Source: Gp6-AA40 sp963772955
GTDB lineage: Bacteria; Acidobacteriota; Vicinamibacteria; Vicinamibacterales; UBA2999
Assembly: GCA_963772955.1 (NCBI GenBank)
Contig: CAVYZF010000019.1
Coordinates: 1 to 64,000, forward strand
DNA length: 64,000 nucleotides
Reading direction: 5' to 3'
Under the pieces are notes generated by a model. It ran no database searches. It saw only the letters and a program-made list of their open reading frames with translations, and was not told the DNA's origin. How positions within the stretch are numbered: the first letter of the stretch is position 1; every line of letters begins with the position of its first letter. This document shows, piece by piece, positions 8,192-16,208 of the stretch. The position numbers were made by a program, and so were the translations under genes.

Positions 8192-8755
8192 TTACTTCTG
8201 TGTTGGTGCAACTGGTGGCGCCTGGCCCGTCGTCCCGCCTTCAGGTACGTGGTGAACGCGCGACTTGAAACGCCATCCTTGTGCCGTCTTGACGTAGGTG
8301 TCCTCGTAATAGCCTTCGTGGTGAATCTTGTAGGGATCGCCGCCCAGTCCGATCATCAGCATGTCGACACTGCCTGTGGCGCCCTCTGCCGTCGGCGTGA
8401 TGATGTGATTGACGTACAGGTGCTTCACGCCCTGACGGATCCAGCCGACGTTCTTACAGCCGCGCGACCCGCCACCTGAAATCTCGGCGAGCCTCTCGCG
8501 GCCCTGCGCCTTGTTGCCGACCTTGCCGTTCACTTCGGGCGCGAAGTACCCGTCCTCTGCGAAGAGGTCCGCGTAGTCATAACCGTTGTTGGAGCACGTA
8601 TCGATCGCGCGCGCGTACTTGGCAACGAGCTGCTGAATCTCGAAGTAGTCGAGTGCAGTGAGCTGTGGCGCCGCCTGCGCTGACGCAGGGCGCGCGGCCG
8701 AGGCGCTGACGGCCAGAGCGATAGCAGACGCGATCACGAGCGATGCCTTGGTCAT
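8192..8755 (-). CDS. Secreted SnoaL/NTF2-like protein
   Basis: A 187-residue protein with a signal peptide (residues 1-26, ending ASAQA) and one SnoaL-like (nuclear transport factor 2 superfamily) domain. It begins LTALDYFEIQQLVAKYARAID, continues NNGYDYADLFAEDGYF and GRERLAEI, and ends EDTYVKTAQGWRFKSR. Cytosolic relatives include cyclases, dehydratases and isomerases as well as non-catalytic binding proteins; the exported version has no assigned reaction. Its CSNNGYDYADL motif groups it with the copy at 22542-23099. It lies downstream of the TonB receptor, separated from it by a terminator. Confidence 0.85.
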   Translation of the reverse strand: MTKASLVIASAIALAVSASAARPASAQAAPQLTALDYFEIQQLVAKYARAIDTCSNNGYDYADLFAEDGYFAPEVNGKVGNKAQGRERLAEISGGGSRGCKNVGWIRQGVKHLYVNHIITPTAEGATGSVDMLMIGLGGDPYKIHHEGYYEDTYVKTAQGWRFKSRVHHVPEGGTTGQAPPVAPTQK

Positions 8756-8775
8756 GGTGATTCCCGTCGATGCGC

Positions 8776-8817
8776 TGAAAAGAAAACCGGCGGGCTCGTG
8801 GAAAGCACGAACCCGCC
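8776..8817 (-). terminator. Rho-independent terminator of the TonB receptor gene
   Basis: On the minus strand, GGCGGGTTCGTG pairs with CACGAGCCCGCC (one internal mismatch) across a CTTTC loop. The hairpin is followed by GGTTTTCTTTTC, a good U-rich tail. It lies 46 bp downstream of the receptor stop codon. Confidence 0.8.
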
Positions 8818-8822
8818 GTGTG

Positions 8823-8862
8823 AACCGTGAACTGCGAACTGCCTACTGCTTACTGCTTACTT
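8823..8862. repeat. Word repeat, GAACTGC/CTACTGCTTACTG family
   Basis: Degenerate reiteration of GAACTGC and then CTACTGCTTACTGCTTAC directly abutting the receptor stop codon, upstream of the terminator in transcript order. No inverted arm is seen. A related CAGTCATCAGTC / GACTGCTCACTGC wording appears at 48836-48950. Confidence 0.6.
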
Positions 8863-11853
8863 CTAGAAGTCGAACTGCCCGCTGATTTTGAAGAGGCGCG
8901 CGTCCATGATGCGCTGCGGCGTGCGCCACACCTGATACGCCGCGTTCTCCTGCATCACCGGGTTGGCGTTGAGGAAGTTGTAGATGTCCAGGTTGACCTG
9001 GGCTCGGCGTCCACCGAACCGGAAGATCTTCCCGACGCGCACGTCGAGCTGATTGATCCGATCGCTGTAGATGTCGCCAGGCACGAGCATATTGATCGTC
9101 GCAGTGGCCGCGCCACCCGAGAGTGGGCGTCCCAGTGACGGGGCGATCTCTGCGCTTGTGTAGTTACGGTTGGCACTCACCACAGGACCAGGCGTGCTTT
9201 GCACCGTGGCGGCCACGTTGACGTCGACCCGGGGAAGCACGTAGGTGGCCAGGAACTTCGCCTGCGTCAGGTACGCGGCCGCAACGTGACACGCTCGTGG
9301 GCTCGGACCGGCGCCCGGTGCCACTCCGCCGAACACCGCACCTTGAGAATTCGCGATGATCTCGCAGTTGTCCGTCGTCGTTCGGCCGGTGCTGACCCCG
9401 CCCTGCAGGAGCAGCCCGTTCTGCATACGCGCGTTGGCGCTGAAATCAACGCCGTTCCAGTGCTCGGTCTGCTTGCCGAAGTCTCTCGCAAACGTGGTGT
9501 ACGCTGTGCCGACACCCACCTTCGCCGGCTTGACGTTGTACAGTCCGTCGATGACGTACCCGCCACCATCGGGCAACCCGCTGTCGAGCGGCGCCGTGAC
9601 GCTATACGGATCGAAGTCGGCCGCGGTGAGACCCTGCAGCTGCGTCACCTGGAAGTTGCCGAACCAACGGCGGAAGTAGCCGACGTCGATGCCGAGGCGC
9701 GGCGCGAGCTCGTGCTGCACGCTGGTCGAGAACTCCCAGTTGTACGCCCGGTTGCCCCAGCCAAATCGCGTGTCCTCGTTGAACTGCGCAATTGAGCTGA
9801 GCGTCCCGAACGCGCTGAGGTACGCGGAGCATTCGCCGTTGGCCGCCGGGTTGAGCTGATCGCAGTCGGGATTGAAGTTGCCGCGCCGCGGATCGCCGAC
9901 GGGGTACATCAGGTCGTTCCAGTTACGCGTCGTCGTCGTGCTGACGCCGGCCGGGTTGCCCACCGTGAAGAGCGTCAGCATGTACTTGCCGAGGCTCGCC
10001 TTGACTGCTGTCTTCCCGTTGCCGAACAGGTCGTAGGACGCGCCAAGCCGAGGCGTGATGTCCTTCATGCTCATGCTGGTGACCGCGGGGAAGGTGTAGT
10101 CGCGCGTCGGCTGCAGCGGTGCCGGGCCACGGAACTGCTCCGGATACCCGCCGCGGAAGCCGTCGAAGCGGACGCCGGCGTTGAGCGTCCAGCGGTCGAT
10201 CGTCCAGCGGTCCTGCGCGTAGAGACCGAGCTCACCCTTCACCAGCGATTCGCCGCGCGTCGGCACGCCGTAGAGCGTGACCAGGTTCGGGATGCCGTTG
10301 TTGAAGCGGAACATCATGTAGCTCGAGTTCGAATCCGACGTGCTCACGGTGTTCGCCCACGTGTCGCTGAAGCCGACCTTCAGTGAGTGAGCGCCGGTCA
10401 CGTATGACATCGACACGACCGCCGTGTTGATGTTCTGGCTCGAGTACCCGAAGAGTCCGCTGACTCCGCCGTCACCACCCTTGCCGCGATAGAAGAAGTT
10501 CGTCGACTGCTCGAGCACCGGAATCATGCTGCGATAGATGTCGCCCTCGGCAGGCAACTCGTTGCCGAATGCTTCACCGCGCAGCGCATAACGAGCCTCG
10601 AACAACAACTTGTTCGTGAGCGGCGCCGTCCACGCGGCCTGCGCCAGACTCAGGACAGGGAAGGGATAGAAGACAGCAGACTCGGGCGAGACACCCGCTC
10701 GCGTGTCGTGCCAGTCGCGCGTCTGGTTGTCGTAGTAGAGCGACACCTTGTGCTTCTGGGCGATTTGCGACGTCAGTCGCAGGTTGATGCCGTTCTGCTC
10801 GATCGAGAAGAAGCCACGGCGGCTCGTGTCCGCTTCGTACAGCCACTTCGTGGGATCGCCCTCGTTCTTGTTGTAGTAGAGACCGGCAACGTAGTTCTGG
10901 TTCGTCTGCCAGCGCGCCGAGGTGTAGAACCATAGCTTGTCGCGGATGATCGGACCGCCGACCGACGGGTTGATGTCGTAGGCCTTCTTCATCTCGTTCG
11001 GCGCAGGCAGACCGCGGTTCTGCAGATCCTGGTCGATGTTGCTGCCCTGCCAGGCGTCGTTCACGTAGGTCGCGAACACGACGCCACGGACACTGTTGCC
11101 ACCTTCGCGCGGGATGATGTCGATGCGCAGGCCACCGAACGGCTGCTCGGCGGAGATCGCCGCGTAGTCGACCGCGACTTCCTGCGTCGATCCCGTGTCG
11201 GGCACGAAGTTCGAGAACTCACCACCCGAGAGGACGTTGCCGAGGCGGACGCCATCGAGTTGCAGGCGCGTGTCGCTCGTTCGTCCGCCGTGGATGGAGA
11301 ACTGCGTGTTCTGCAGGTTGTTGGTGCCACCGACGTCGGCCAGCGCCCCGCGTCCGGGCTGCGTGGCTGCGAGGCCGGGGATCAGCACCACCATGTTGAT
11401 GTGGCTGCGACCAACCGGGATCTGCTCGATGACCTGCTGGTCGAAGACGCGCTGCTGCGTGGTGCGTTGCACGTCGACGATCGGACTCTCACCGGTCACG
11501 GTGATCGTTTCTTCGAGCGAGCCGACACGCAGGTCAACGTCGATCGTGGCCACGAACGTTCCTGTCAGCTCGATCCCCTCGCGCCTGACGGTCGAGAAGC
11601 CGCTGAGGGTGTAGGTCACCGTGTAGGTGCCGGGCCGAAGCTCGGTAATGCGGTACTGGCCGCTACCGTCAGTCGTGACCGAGCGAACCTTTTCGATCAA
11701 AGCGGGGCTCGACGCCTCCACCGTGACACCGGGCAGCACTGCGCCCGACGCATCCCGGACGACGCCGGCGATGGACGCCTGGGCGTGTGCCAACGCGGGC
11801 ACCAGGGCCAGGAACCCCGAAACGAACAACATCACACGTGTCAATCGCAACAT
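8863..11853 (-). CDS. TonB-dependent receptor, Oar-like with carboxypeptidase-regulatory-like domain
   Basis: A 996-residue outer-membrane protein. After a signal peptide, an Ig-like carboxypeptidase-regulatory domain (residues about 25-105: SIAGVVRDASGAVLPGVTVEA, then YRITELRPGTYTVTY) precedes a plug domain (VDVQRTTQQRVFDQQVIEQIPVGR) and a long beta-barrel. It ends LFKISGQFDF with a terminal aromatic residue, as expected of outer-membrane barrels. I start it at the ATG at 11851-11853, which has GGAGG six bases upstream, rather than at an in-frame GTG seven codons earlier. These receptors import large or scarce substrates with TonB-ExbBD energy; the ligand is unknown. Adjacent secreted SnoaL proteins and a two-component system suggest one uptake or processing locus. 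Confidence 0.95.
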   Translation of the reverse strand: MLRLTRVMLFVSGFLALVPALAHAQASIAGVVRDASGAVLPGVTVEASSPALIEKVRSVTTDGSGQYRITELRPGTYTVTYTLSGFSTVRREGIELTGTFVATIDVDLRVGSLEETITVTGESPIVDVQRTTQQRVFDQQVIEQIPVGRSHINMVVLIPGLAATQPGRGALADVGGTNNLQNTQFSIHGGRTSDTRLQLDGVRLGNVLSGGEFSNFVPDTGSTQEVAVDYAAISAEQPFGGLRIDIIPREGGNSVRGVVFATYVNDAWQGSNIDQDLQNRGLPAPNEMKKAYDINPSVGGPIIRDKLWFYTSARWQTNQNYVAGLYYNKNEGDPTKWLYEADTSRRGFFSIEQNGINLRLTSQIAQKHKVSLYYDNQTRDWHDTRAGVSPESAVFYPFPVLSLAQAAWTAPLTNKLLFEARYALRGEAFGNELPAEGDIYRSMIPVLEQSTNFFYRGKGGDGGVSGLFGYSSQNINTAVVSMSYVTGAHSLKVGFSDTWANTVSTSDSNSSYMMFRFNNGIPNLVTLYGVPTRGESLVKGELGLYAQDRWTIDRWTLNAGVRFDGFRGGYPEQFRGPAPLQPTRDYTFPAVTSMSMKDITPRLGASYDLFGNGKTAVKASLGKYMLTLFTVGNPAGVSTTTTRNWNDLMYPVGDPRRGNFNPDCDQLNPAANGECSAYLSAFGTLSSIAQFNEDTRFGWGNRAYNWEFSTSVQHELAPRLGIDVGYFRRWFGNFQVTQLQGLTAADFDPYSVTAPLDSGLPDGGGYVIDGLYNVKPAKVGVGTAYTTFARDFGKQTEHWNGVDFSANARMQNGLLLQGGVSTGRTTTDNCEIIANSQGAVFGGVAPGAGPSPRACHVAAAYLTQAKFLATYVLPRVDVNVAATVQSTPGPVVSANRNYTSAEIAPSLGRPLSGGAATATINMLVPGDIYSDRINQLDVRVGKIFRFGGRRAQVNLDIYNFLNANPVMQENAAYQVWRTPQRIMDARLFKISGQFDF

Positions 11854-11900
11854 CTGCTTCCTCCACAGGAGCACTCAAATTCGAACCTCAGATCTCTTGC

Positions 11901-12638
11901 TCAATCGCCGGCCACATACACGCGCGACTTGAAGCGCCAGCCTCCCTGTTGTGTCCGGACGTACACGTCCTCGTAGCGACCGCCGTCGTTCTTGAGCAGC
12001 GCGCGTCCGGTCACTCCCTCCGCCGACAGGCCGAGCGCCACACCTGATGTTCTGAAGCGCTTCACGCCATCGGGACCCGGCACGTACCAGTCATCGAACA
12101 GGCCGAGATCGGTGCCGGCGAGGCGCCGGATGGCGATCGTATCCTGCACGGTGATGCTCGCCGCCTGTTCCTGCCCGGTGATGACGGTTCGGGCCTTGAT
12201 CCGCCATCCCTTGGGTGTCTTCGCGTACTCGTCGAAGTAGTAGCCGGCGGCTCCCAGTTCGGCGCGCCCCGTCACACCCTTCGCCGTTGACTCGATGGCC
12301 ACCGTCGGCGCCGGACGCGGAGCGCCCTGCCCTCGCCCGCCGGCGTTTGCGGCGCCGGCCGCAGGCGCCGCACTCGGGATGCAGTGACGCTCGCTCTGCA
12401 CGAGCGCCATCAACCGCTCGCGCCCCACGACTTCGCCGCGAATGTTGCTCGCGAAGTAGCCGGTCTCCGGCACGAACACGTCGGCGTAGTCTTCAGCTGC
12501 GCAGCTTCCAAGCGCCTTTGCGTACTTCGTCGTCAGTTCCTGAATCTCGGCTCGATCTTTCTCCGTCAACGCCTGTTGTGCGTTGGCCGTTGCCGCAACC
12601 AGCAGCACCGCGACGACCACTCCGAACACTTGCCGCAT
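11901..12638 (-). CDS. Secreted SnoaL-like protein with duplicated C-terminal half
   Basis: A 245-residue protein started at the ATG at 12636-12638, preceded by GGAGAGG and a signal peptide (QVFGVVVAVLLVAATANA). The NTF2-like fold begins LTEKDRAEIQELTTKYAKAL and has DYADVFVPETGYFAS. The closing strand motif occurs twice: GVTGRAELGAAGYYFDEY with KTPKGWRIKAR, then GVTGRALLKNDGGRYEDVY with GGWRFKSR. It is therefore longer than its neighbours and carries an internal repeat, plus a Gly/Pro-rich loop near the middle. It is the last gene of a tightly packed row of paralogues and lies 47 bp upstream of the TonB receptor. Catalytic activity is unknown. Confidence 0.85.
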   Translation of the reverse strand: MRQVFGVVVAVLLVAATANAQQALTEKDRAEIQELTTKYAKALGSCAAEDYADVFVPETGYFASNIRGEVVGRERLMALVQSERHCIPSAAPAAGAANAGGRGQGAPRPAPTVAIESTAKGVTGRAELGAAGYYFDEYAKTPKGWRIKARTVITGQEQAASITVQDTIAIRRLAGTDLGLFDDWYVPGPDGVKRFRTSGVALGLSAEGVTGRALLKNDGGRYEDVYVRTQQGGWRFKSRVYVAGD

Positions 12639-12652
12639 GACCTCTCCCCGTC

Positions 12653-13216
12653 CTACTGCTGTCCACGCCCGCCACGTCCACCTGCGGCCGGCGGCGGCTG
12701 GACGTCGACACGCGACGGCGTAAACGTCCGGCTCTTGAACTTCCACCCTTGCGGCGTCTTCACGTACTCGTCGTCGTAGCGCCCGCCGAGCGCGATGCCA
12801 CTCGGGTTGCCGTTTTCACCGATGTCGATGATCACGGCGTATTCCTTGCCGATCGCCCCGCCCGGCGCCGGCTCGATCACGTGATTCGTGATGAAGTGCC
12901 TGACGTACATCGCTCCACGCGGTTGCGTGTTGGCGAGCGCCTTCAGATTCTCATGCCCTTCCGTGCGCGGACGTCCAAACACCGCACCGGGCGCAAACAG
13001 GTTCGCGTAGCTCTCGCCGTTGTCGGTGTTCCCGTCGAGACCGTATGGGTAACTCGAGACGAGCTGCTGGATCTCGATGTAGTCGAGCGCCGTCAGCGTC
13101 GGCGTCGGGCCCTGCGCCGCACTTCGCTGCTGACCGCCTGCCACCGCCACGAAGACGATGCAGACGAAGGTCGTCAGCGCGATCGACAATCCCAGGCGTG
13201 TTGCGTGTCTCGTCAT
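12653..13216 (-). CDS. Secreted SnoaL-like protein
   Basis: A 187-residue protein started at the ATG at 13214-13216 with an AAAGGA ribosome site 7 bases upstream. A signal peptide (LSIALTTFVCIVFVAVAGG) is followed by a single SnoaL-like domain: LTALDYIEIQQLVSSYPYGLD, NGESYANLFAPGAVF, HFITNHVIEPAPGGAIGKEY and DEYVKTPQGWKFKSR. It ends in a Gly/Arg-rich tail (GGRGGRGQQ). The gene is the second-last member of the tandem paralogue array, 14 bp from the next gene, so certainly in the same transcript. Function is unknown. Confidence 0.87.
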   Translation of the reverse strand: MTRHATRLGLSIALTTFVCIVFVAVAGGQQRSAAQGPTPTLTALDYIEIQQLVSSYPYGLDGNTDNGESYANLFAPGAVFGRPRTEGHENLKALANTQPRGAMYVRHFITNHVIEPAPGGAIGKEYAVIIDIGENGNPSGIALGGRYDDEYVKTPQGWKFKSRTFTPSRVDVQPPPAAGGRGGRGQQ

Positions 13217-13227
13217 CGAATGTCCTT

Positions 13228-13803
13228 TCACTGCCCCGGGCGCGGCGACGAGGCCGGCCAGACATCGACCTTCGATTCGTAGTACGTCCGTCGCTTGAAG
13301 CGCCATCCCTGCGGCGTCTTCTGATACTCGTCGTCGTAGTAGCCGCCGTGGTTCACCTTGTTTGGCTTGCCCACGACTCCGACATCGACGACCACGACGT
13401 ACGCGCGACCGGTCGCACCGTCGGCACTTCCTTTGACGACGTGGTTCATCGTCAGGTGGCTTTGGACTGTGTGGCCGCGTGTCCCACCGCGGGCGAGCGT
13501 CGCCAACTGATCGCGGCCCTGATACGTCCGGCCTTCTCCCTGGTTCGTTCCGACGAACGTCCCGTCAGGCGTGAACAAATCCGCGTAGGCATAGCCGTAG
13601 TTGTCGCCGCTGTCGAGCGCCCACGCCGACTTGCGCACGAGCTGTTGAATCTCGATGGTGTCGAGCGCCGTGAGTGCGCTGGTGCTCGCGCTCGCACGTG
13701 CTGTTACCGGATCGCGTTGCTGCGCCGGGAGGAGCACGGTCAGCGCCAGCATGGCCAGAATCGCAATGCCGAGTGCGGTCGTCAGCGGGCGGCCACTCGT
13801 CAT
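13228..13803 (-). CDS. Secreted SnoaL-like protein
   Basis: A 191-residue protein. The start ATG (13801-13803) overlaps the stop of the upstream fusion gene as ATGA, with GGAGG in the upstream coding end, so translation is probably coupled. A signal anchor or signal peptide (ALGIAILAMLALTVLLPA) precedes the SnoaL-like core: LTALDTIEIQQLVRKSAWALD, NYGYAYADLFTPDGTF, GRDQLATLARGG, HLTMNHVVKGSADGATGRAY and DEYQKTPQGWRFKRR. It is a close paralogue of its two neighbours and probably shares their ligand class. The reaction is not known. Confidence 0.87.
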   Translation of the reverse strand: MTSGRPLTTALGIAILAMLALTVLLPAQQRDPVTARASASTSALTALDTIEIQQLVRKSAWALDSGDNYGYAYADLFTPDGTFVGTNQGEGRTYQGRDQLATLARGGTRGHTVQSHLTMNHVVKGSADGATGRAYVVVVDVGVVGKPNKVNHGGYYDDEYQKTPQGWRFKRRTYYESKVDVWPASSPRPGQ

Positions 13804-14861
13804 TTCGCCTCCGTGCCGGTCGCCGATGCGATGAACGTTCGCGTCTTGAAACGCCATCCCTCCGGCGTTTTCGCGTACACGTCCTCATAGTGACCGCCGA
13901 GGAAAATCGAGCTCGGCTGTCCCGACTCACCGATGTCCACAGCCACGAGGTACTGCTTGCCGACCGCGCCGTCCGGCGCGGCCTCGATCACGTGATTCGC
14001 CAGGAAGTGCCGCGTGTACTTCGCGCCATGCGGAGCGCGGCTCGCCATCGTCGCGAGGTTCTGCCGTCCTTCTGTGCGAGGCTGGCGGAACACCGCCTCG
14101 GGCGTGAAGACATTCGCGTACGAGAGACCGTCATCCGGGTTCTGATCGAGCGCGTACGGATAGCGTGCCACCAACTGCTGGATCTCGATGTAGTCCTCTG
14201 CGGTGAGCTTTCCGGGATTCGCCCTTCGACTATCGCTCAGGGCGTCCCGAGCATCGTCGAGGGACGGGACTCGGGGTTCGGGGTTCGCAGTCAGTGCGCG
14301 CGGTGTTGTCAGCATCGCCGGGGGCGGCTGCACAGGCGCACCTGACGTGGACTCGAAGAAGCTTCGCGACTTGAAGCGCCAGCCCTGCGGCGTCTTGACG
14401 TACACGTCGTTGTAGAGACCGCCGTGATCGACCCGGCTCTTCGCGCCGTTGCCACCGTTGCCGATGTCGAAGATGCCAACGTACGTCTTTCCGATCGCAC
14501 CGCCGGGCGCAGGCTCGATCACGACGTTGGTGACCCAGTGGCTCATGAAATTCGGCCCGCGCTTTCCGCCGCGCGCGAGTGCGGCAAGCCGTTCGCGTCC
14601 CTGATACGTCCTACCACTTGGACCTTGATTCGTACCAGTGAACGTCGCGTCGTCTGCGTAGAGATCCGCGTACGCGAAGCCATTATCCGCGCCGGTGTCG
14701 AGCGCGTAGCCATAGCGATAGACCAGCTGCTCGATCTCGAGATAGTCGAGCGCCGTCAGCACTGGCGTCGGAGACGTCGGCTGCTGCGCGAATGTTCCAC
14801 TGAACCCGACAAGGAGAACGCTGAGAACCGCCGTCGCGAAGGCCTTGCGCATCGTCTTCAA
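13800..14861 (-). CDS. Secreted double SnoaL-like protein (tandem fusion)
   Basis: A 353-residue protein with one signal peptide and two complete SnoaL-like domains. The first (about residues 30-180) runs LTALDYLEIEQLVYRYGYALD to VYVKTPQGWRFKSR. The second (about 215-345) runs LTAEDYIEIQQLVARYPYALD to VYAKTPEGWRFKTR. The linker between them is encoded by repeat DNA at 14222-14290 (a REP-like half plus GGGGTTC words). The domains probably arose from adjacent genes joined when the intergenic repeat became an open frame. The likely start is the TTG at 14859-14861, which overlaps the upstream stop as TTGA and has GGAGG 4 bases ahead; an ATG at 14852 is possible. Confidence 0.87.
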   Translation of the reverse strand: MKTMRKAFATAVLSVLLVGFSGTFAQQPTSPTPVLTALDYLEIEQLVYRYGYALDTGADNGFAYADLYADDATFTGTNQGPSGRTYQGRERLAALARGGKRGPNFMSHWVTNVVIEPAPGGAIGKTYVGIFDIGNGGNGAKSRVDHGGLYNDVYVKTPQGWRFKSRSFFESTSGAPVQPPPAMLTTPRALTANPEPRVPSLDDARDALSDSRRANPGKLTAEDYIEIQQLVARYPYALDQNPDDGLSYANVFTPEAVFRQPRTEGRQNLATMASRAPHGAKYTRHFLANHVIEAAPDGAVGKQYLVAVDIGESGQPSSIFLGGHYEDVYAKTPEGWRFKTRTFIASATGTEAK

Positions 14862-15445
14862 CGCGCCTCCGGCTCTCGACGGGGACGCGGGCTGCCCTCG
14901 GACGGCATGAACTGACGACGCTTGAAGCGCCAGCCGTCCGTTGTCTTCACGTAGACATCCTCGTAGTGGCCGCCTCCGAAGATGTCGTTCGGCTTCTCAC
15001 CTTCACCCATTCGAAGTTGAACGAGGTACTCCTTGCCGACCGCGCCATCGCTCGTCGGCTCGATGACATGATTCACGATGAAGTGGAACGCCGACTGCGG
15101 ACCGCGCGTGTTGCGGCGCGCGAGCGCCGCCAGCGCCTCGCGACCCTTCGTCTCGCGGCCCATTCGATCGGCGAAGGCACCATCGGGCGCGAAGAGCGAG
15201 GCGTAGACGTTGCCGTTCTCGGCACCGCTGTCCACGGCATACGCGTAGCGGGAGGCCAGTTGCCTGATCTCGATGTAGTCGAGTGCTGTCAGGCCGGAAA
15301 AGCTCACGGCCGGCTTGCCGACGACAGAGGCCAGGGGGCGAGAGGCAGTCGGATCGGCCTGGCCCGACACGGCGCGGACACTCCACGCCAGGACCAGAAC
15401 ACCCACACCGATAATCGACACAACTCGCGTAGAGCGAACGATCAT
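14858..15445 (-). CDS. Secreted SnoaL-like protein, first of the array
   Basis: A 195-residue protein started at the ATG at 15443-15445, giving a signal peptide directly (VVSIIGVGVLVLAWSVRAVSG). The SnoaL-like core shows LTALDYIEIRQLASRYAYAVD, ENGNVYASLFAPDGAF, GREALAALARRN, HFIVNHVIEPTSDGAVGKEY and EDVYVKTTDGWRFKRR. It is the promoter-proximal member of five consecutive genes that overlap or lie within 14 bp (15445 down to 11901). The 130-bp gap from the response regulator gene (15446-15575) would hold the array promoter, although I see no strong consensus there. Function is unknown. Confidence 0.87.
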   Translation of the reverse strand: MIVRSTRVVSIIGVGVLVLAWSVRAVSGQADPTASRPLASVVGKPAVSFSGLTALDYIEIRQLASRYAYAVDSGAENGNVYASLFAPDGAFADRMGRETKGREALAALARRNTRGPQSAFHFIVNHVIEPTSDGAVGKEYLVQLRMGEGEKPNDIFGGGHYEDVYVKTTDGWRFKRRQFMPSEGSPRPRREPEAR

Positions 15446-15575
15446 TGAAATCTGCTCCGCCTTCGAACGGGGAAGGAGGACTCGGGAATTCCCTGAATTT
15501 AGAGGGTCCCCATCATCTACTGTCGGGCCGACGTGAGATATCCCCAGATTTGGGGGGATAGACCGGATTTTTGGA

Positions 15576-16202
15576 TTACGGAATGTGGATGATACCCCGG
15601 CGGAGCGCTTCAGCCAGGGCGGCCGTCCGGTCGTGCACATTGAACTTCAAGAAGATGCTCTTGATGTGGGCGCTGGCGGTGTCGCCGCTGATCCCGAGCG
15701 CCGCCGCAATCTCCTTGTTCCTCTTCCCCGTCGCCAGGAGTTCCAGCACCTGGGACTCCCGGAAGGTCAGCGACGGCTGGCTGGCCCGCTGTTCGAGCAC
15801 CGCGGCAATCTCGGGCGGAATCGCCCGCTGACCCGCGTGGACGTCCCGGATGACCCGGATCAGGTCATCGGGCAGCGTGTCCTTCAGGAGATAGCCCATC
15901 GCTCCGGCCGCGACCGCCCGAAAGATGTCCTCATCGCCGTGGTACATCGTCAGCACGACAATCCGCGCATCCGGCTGGTGGCTGCGGATCGACTGAATCG
16001 CCTGGACACCGTTCATGGTCGGCATCTCGAGGTCCATCAGCGTGACGTCGGGGCGATACCGCAGGAACTGCTCGACCGCCTGCTCCCCATCTGCCGCTTC
16101 CGCCACGACGGTCATGTCTGGCTGCACGCCGACGATGCGGGCGATGCCTTCGCGCATCAACCGGTGGTCATCAACACAGAGAACGCGAATCGCGTTGGCC
16201 AT
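15576..16202 (-). CDS. NarL/FixJ-family response regulator (receiver + LuxR HTH)
   Basis: A 208-residue regulator. The receiver domain has acidic residues D11/D12, the phospho-acceptor D57 in TLMDLEMP and the conserved lysine near K107 (GYLLKD). A LuxR-type helix-turn-helix fills about residues 145-205 (LTFRESQVLELLATGKRNKE, then SGDTASAHIKSIFLKF). It lies 6 bp downstream of the propeller sensor kinase, which is clearly its partner. It probably controls transcription of the adjacent SnoaL/TonB block; that is inferred from position alone. Confidence 0.95.
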   Translation of the reverse strand: MANAIRVLCVDDHRLMREGIARIVGVQPDMTVVAEAADGEQAVEQFLRYRPDVTLMDLEMPTMNGVQAIQSIRSHQPDARIVVLTMYHGDEDIFRAVAAGAMGYLLKDTLPDDLIRVIRDVHAGQRAIPPEIAAVLEQRASQPSLTFRESQVLELLATGKRNKEIAAALGISGDTASAHIKSIFLKFNVHDRTAALAEALRRGIIHIP

Positions 16203-16208
16203 CCAGAT

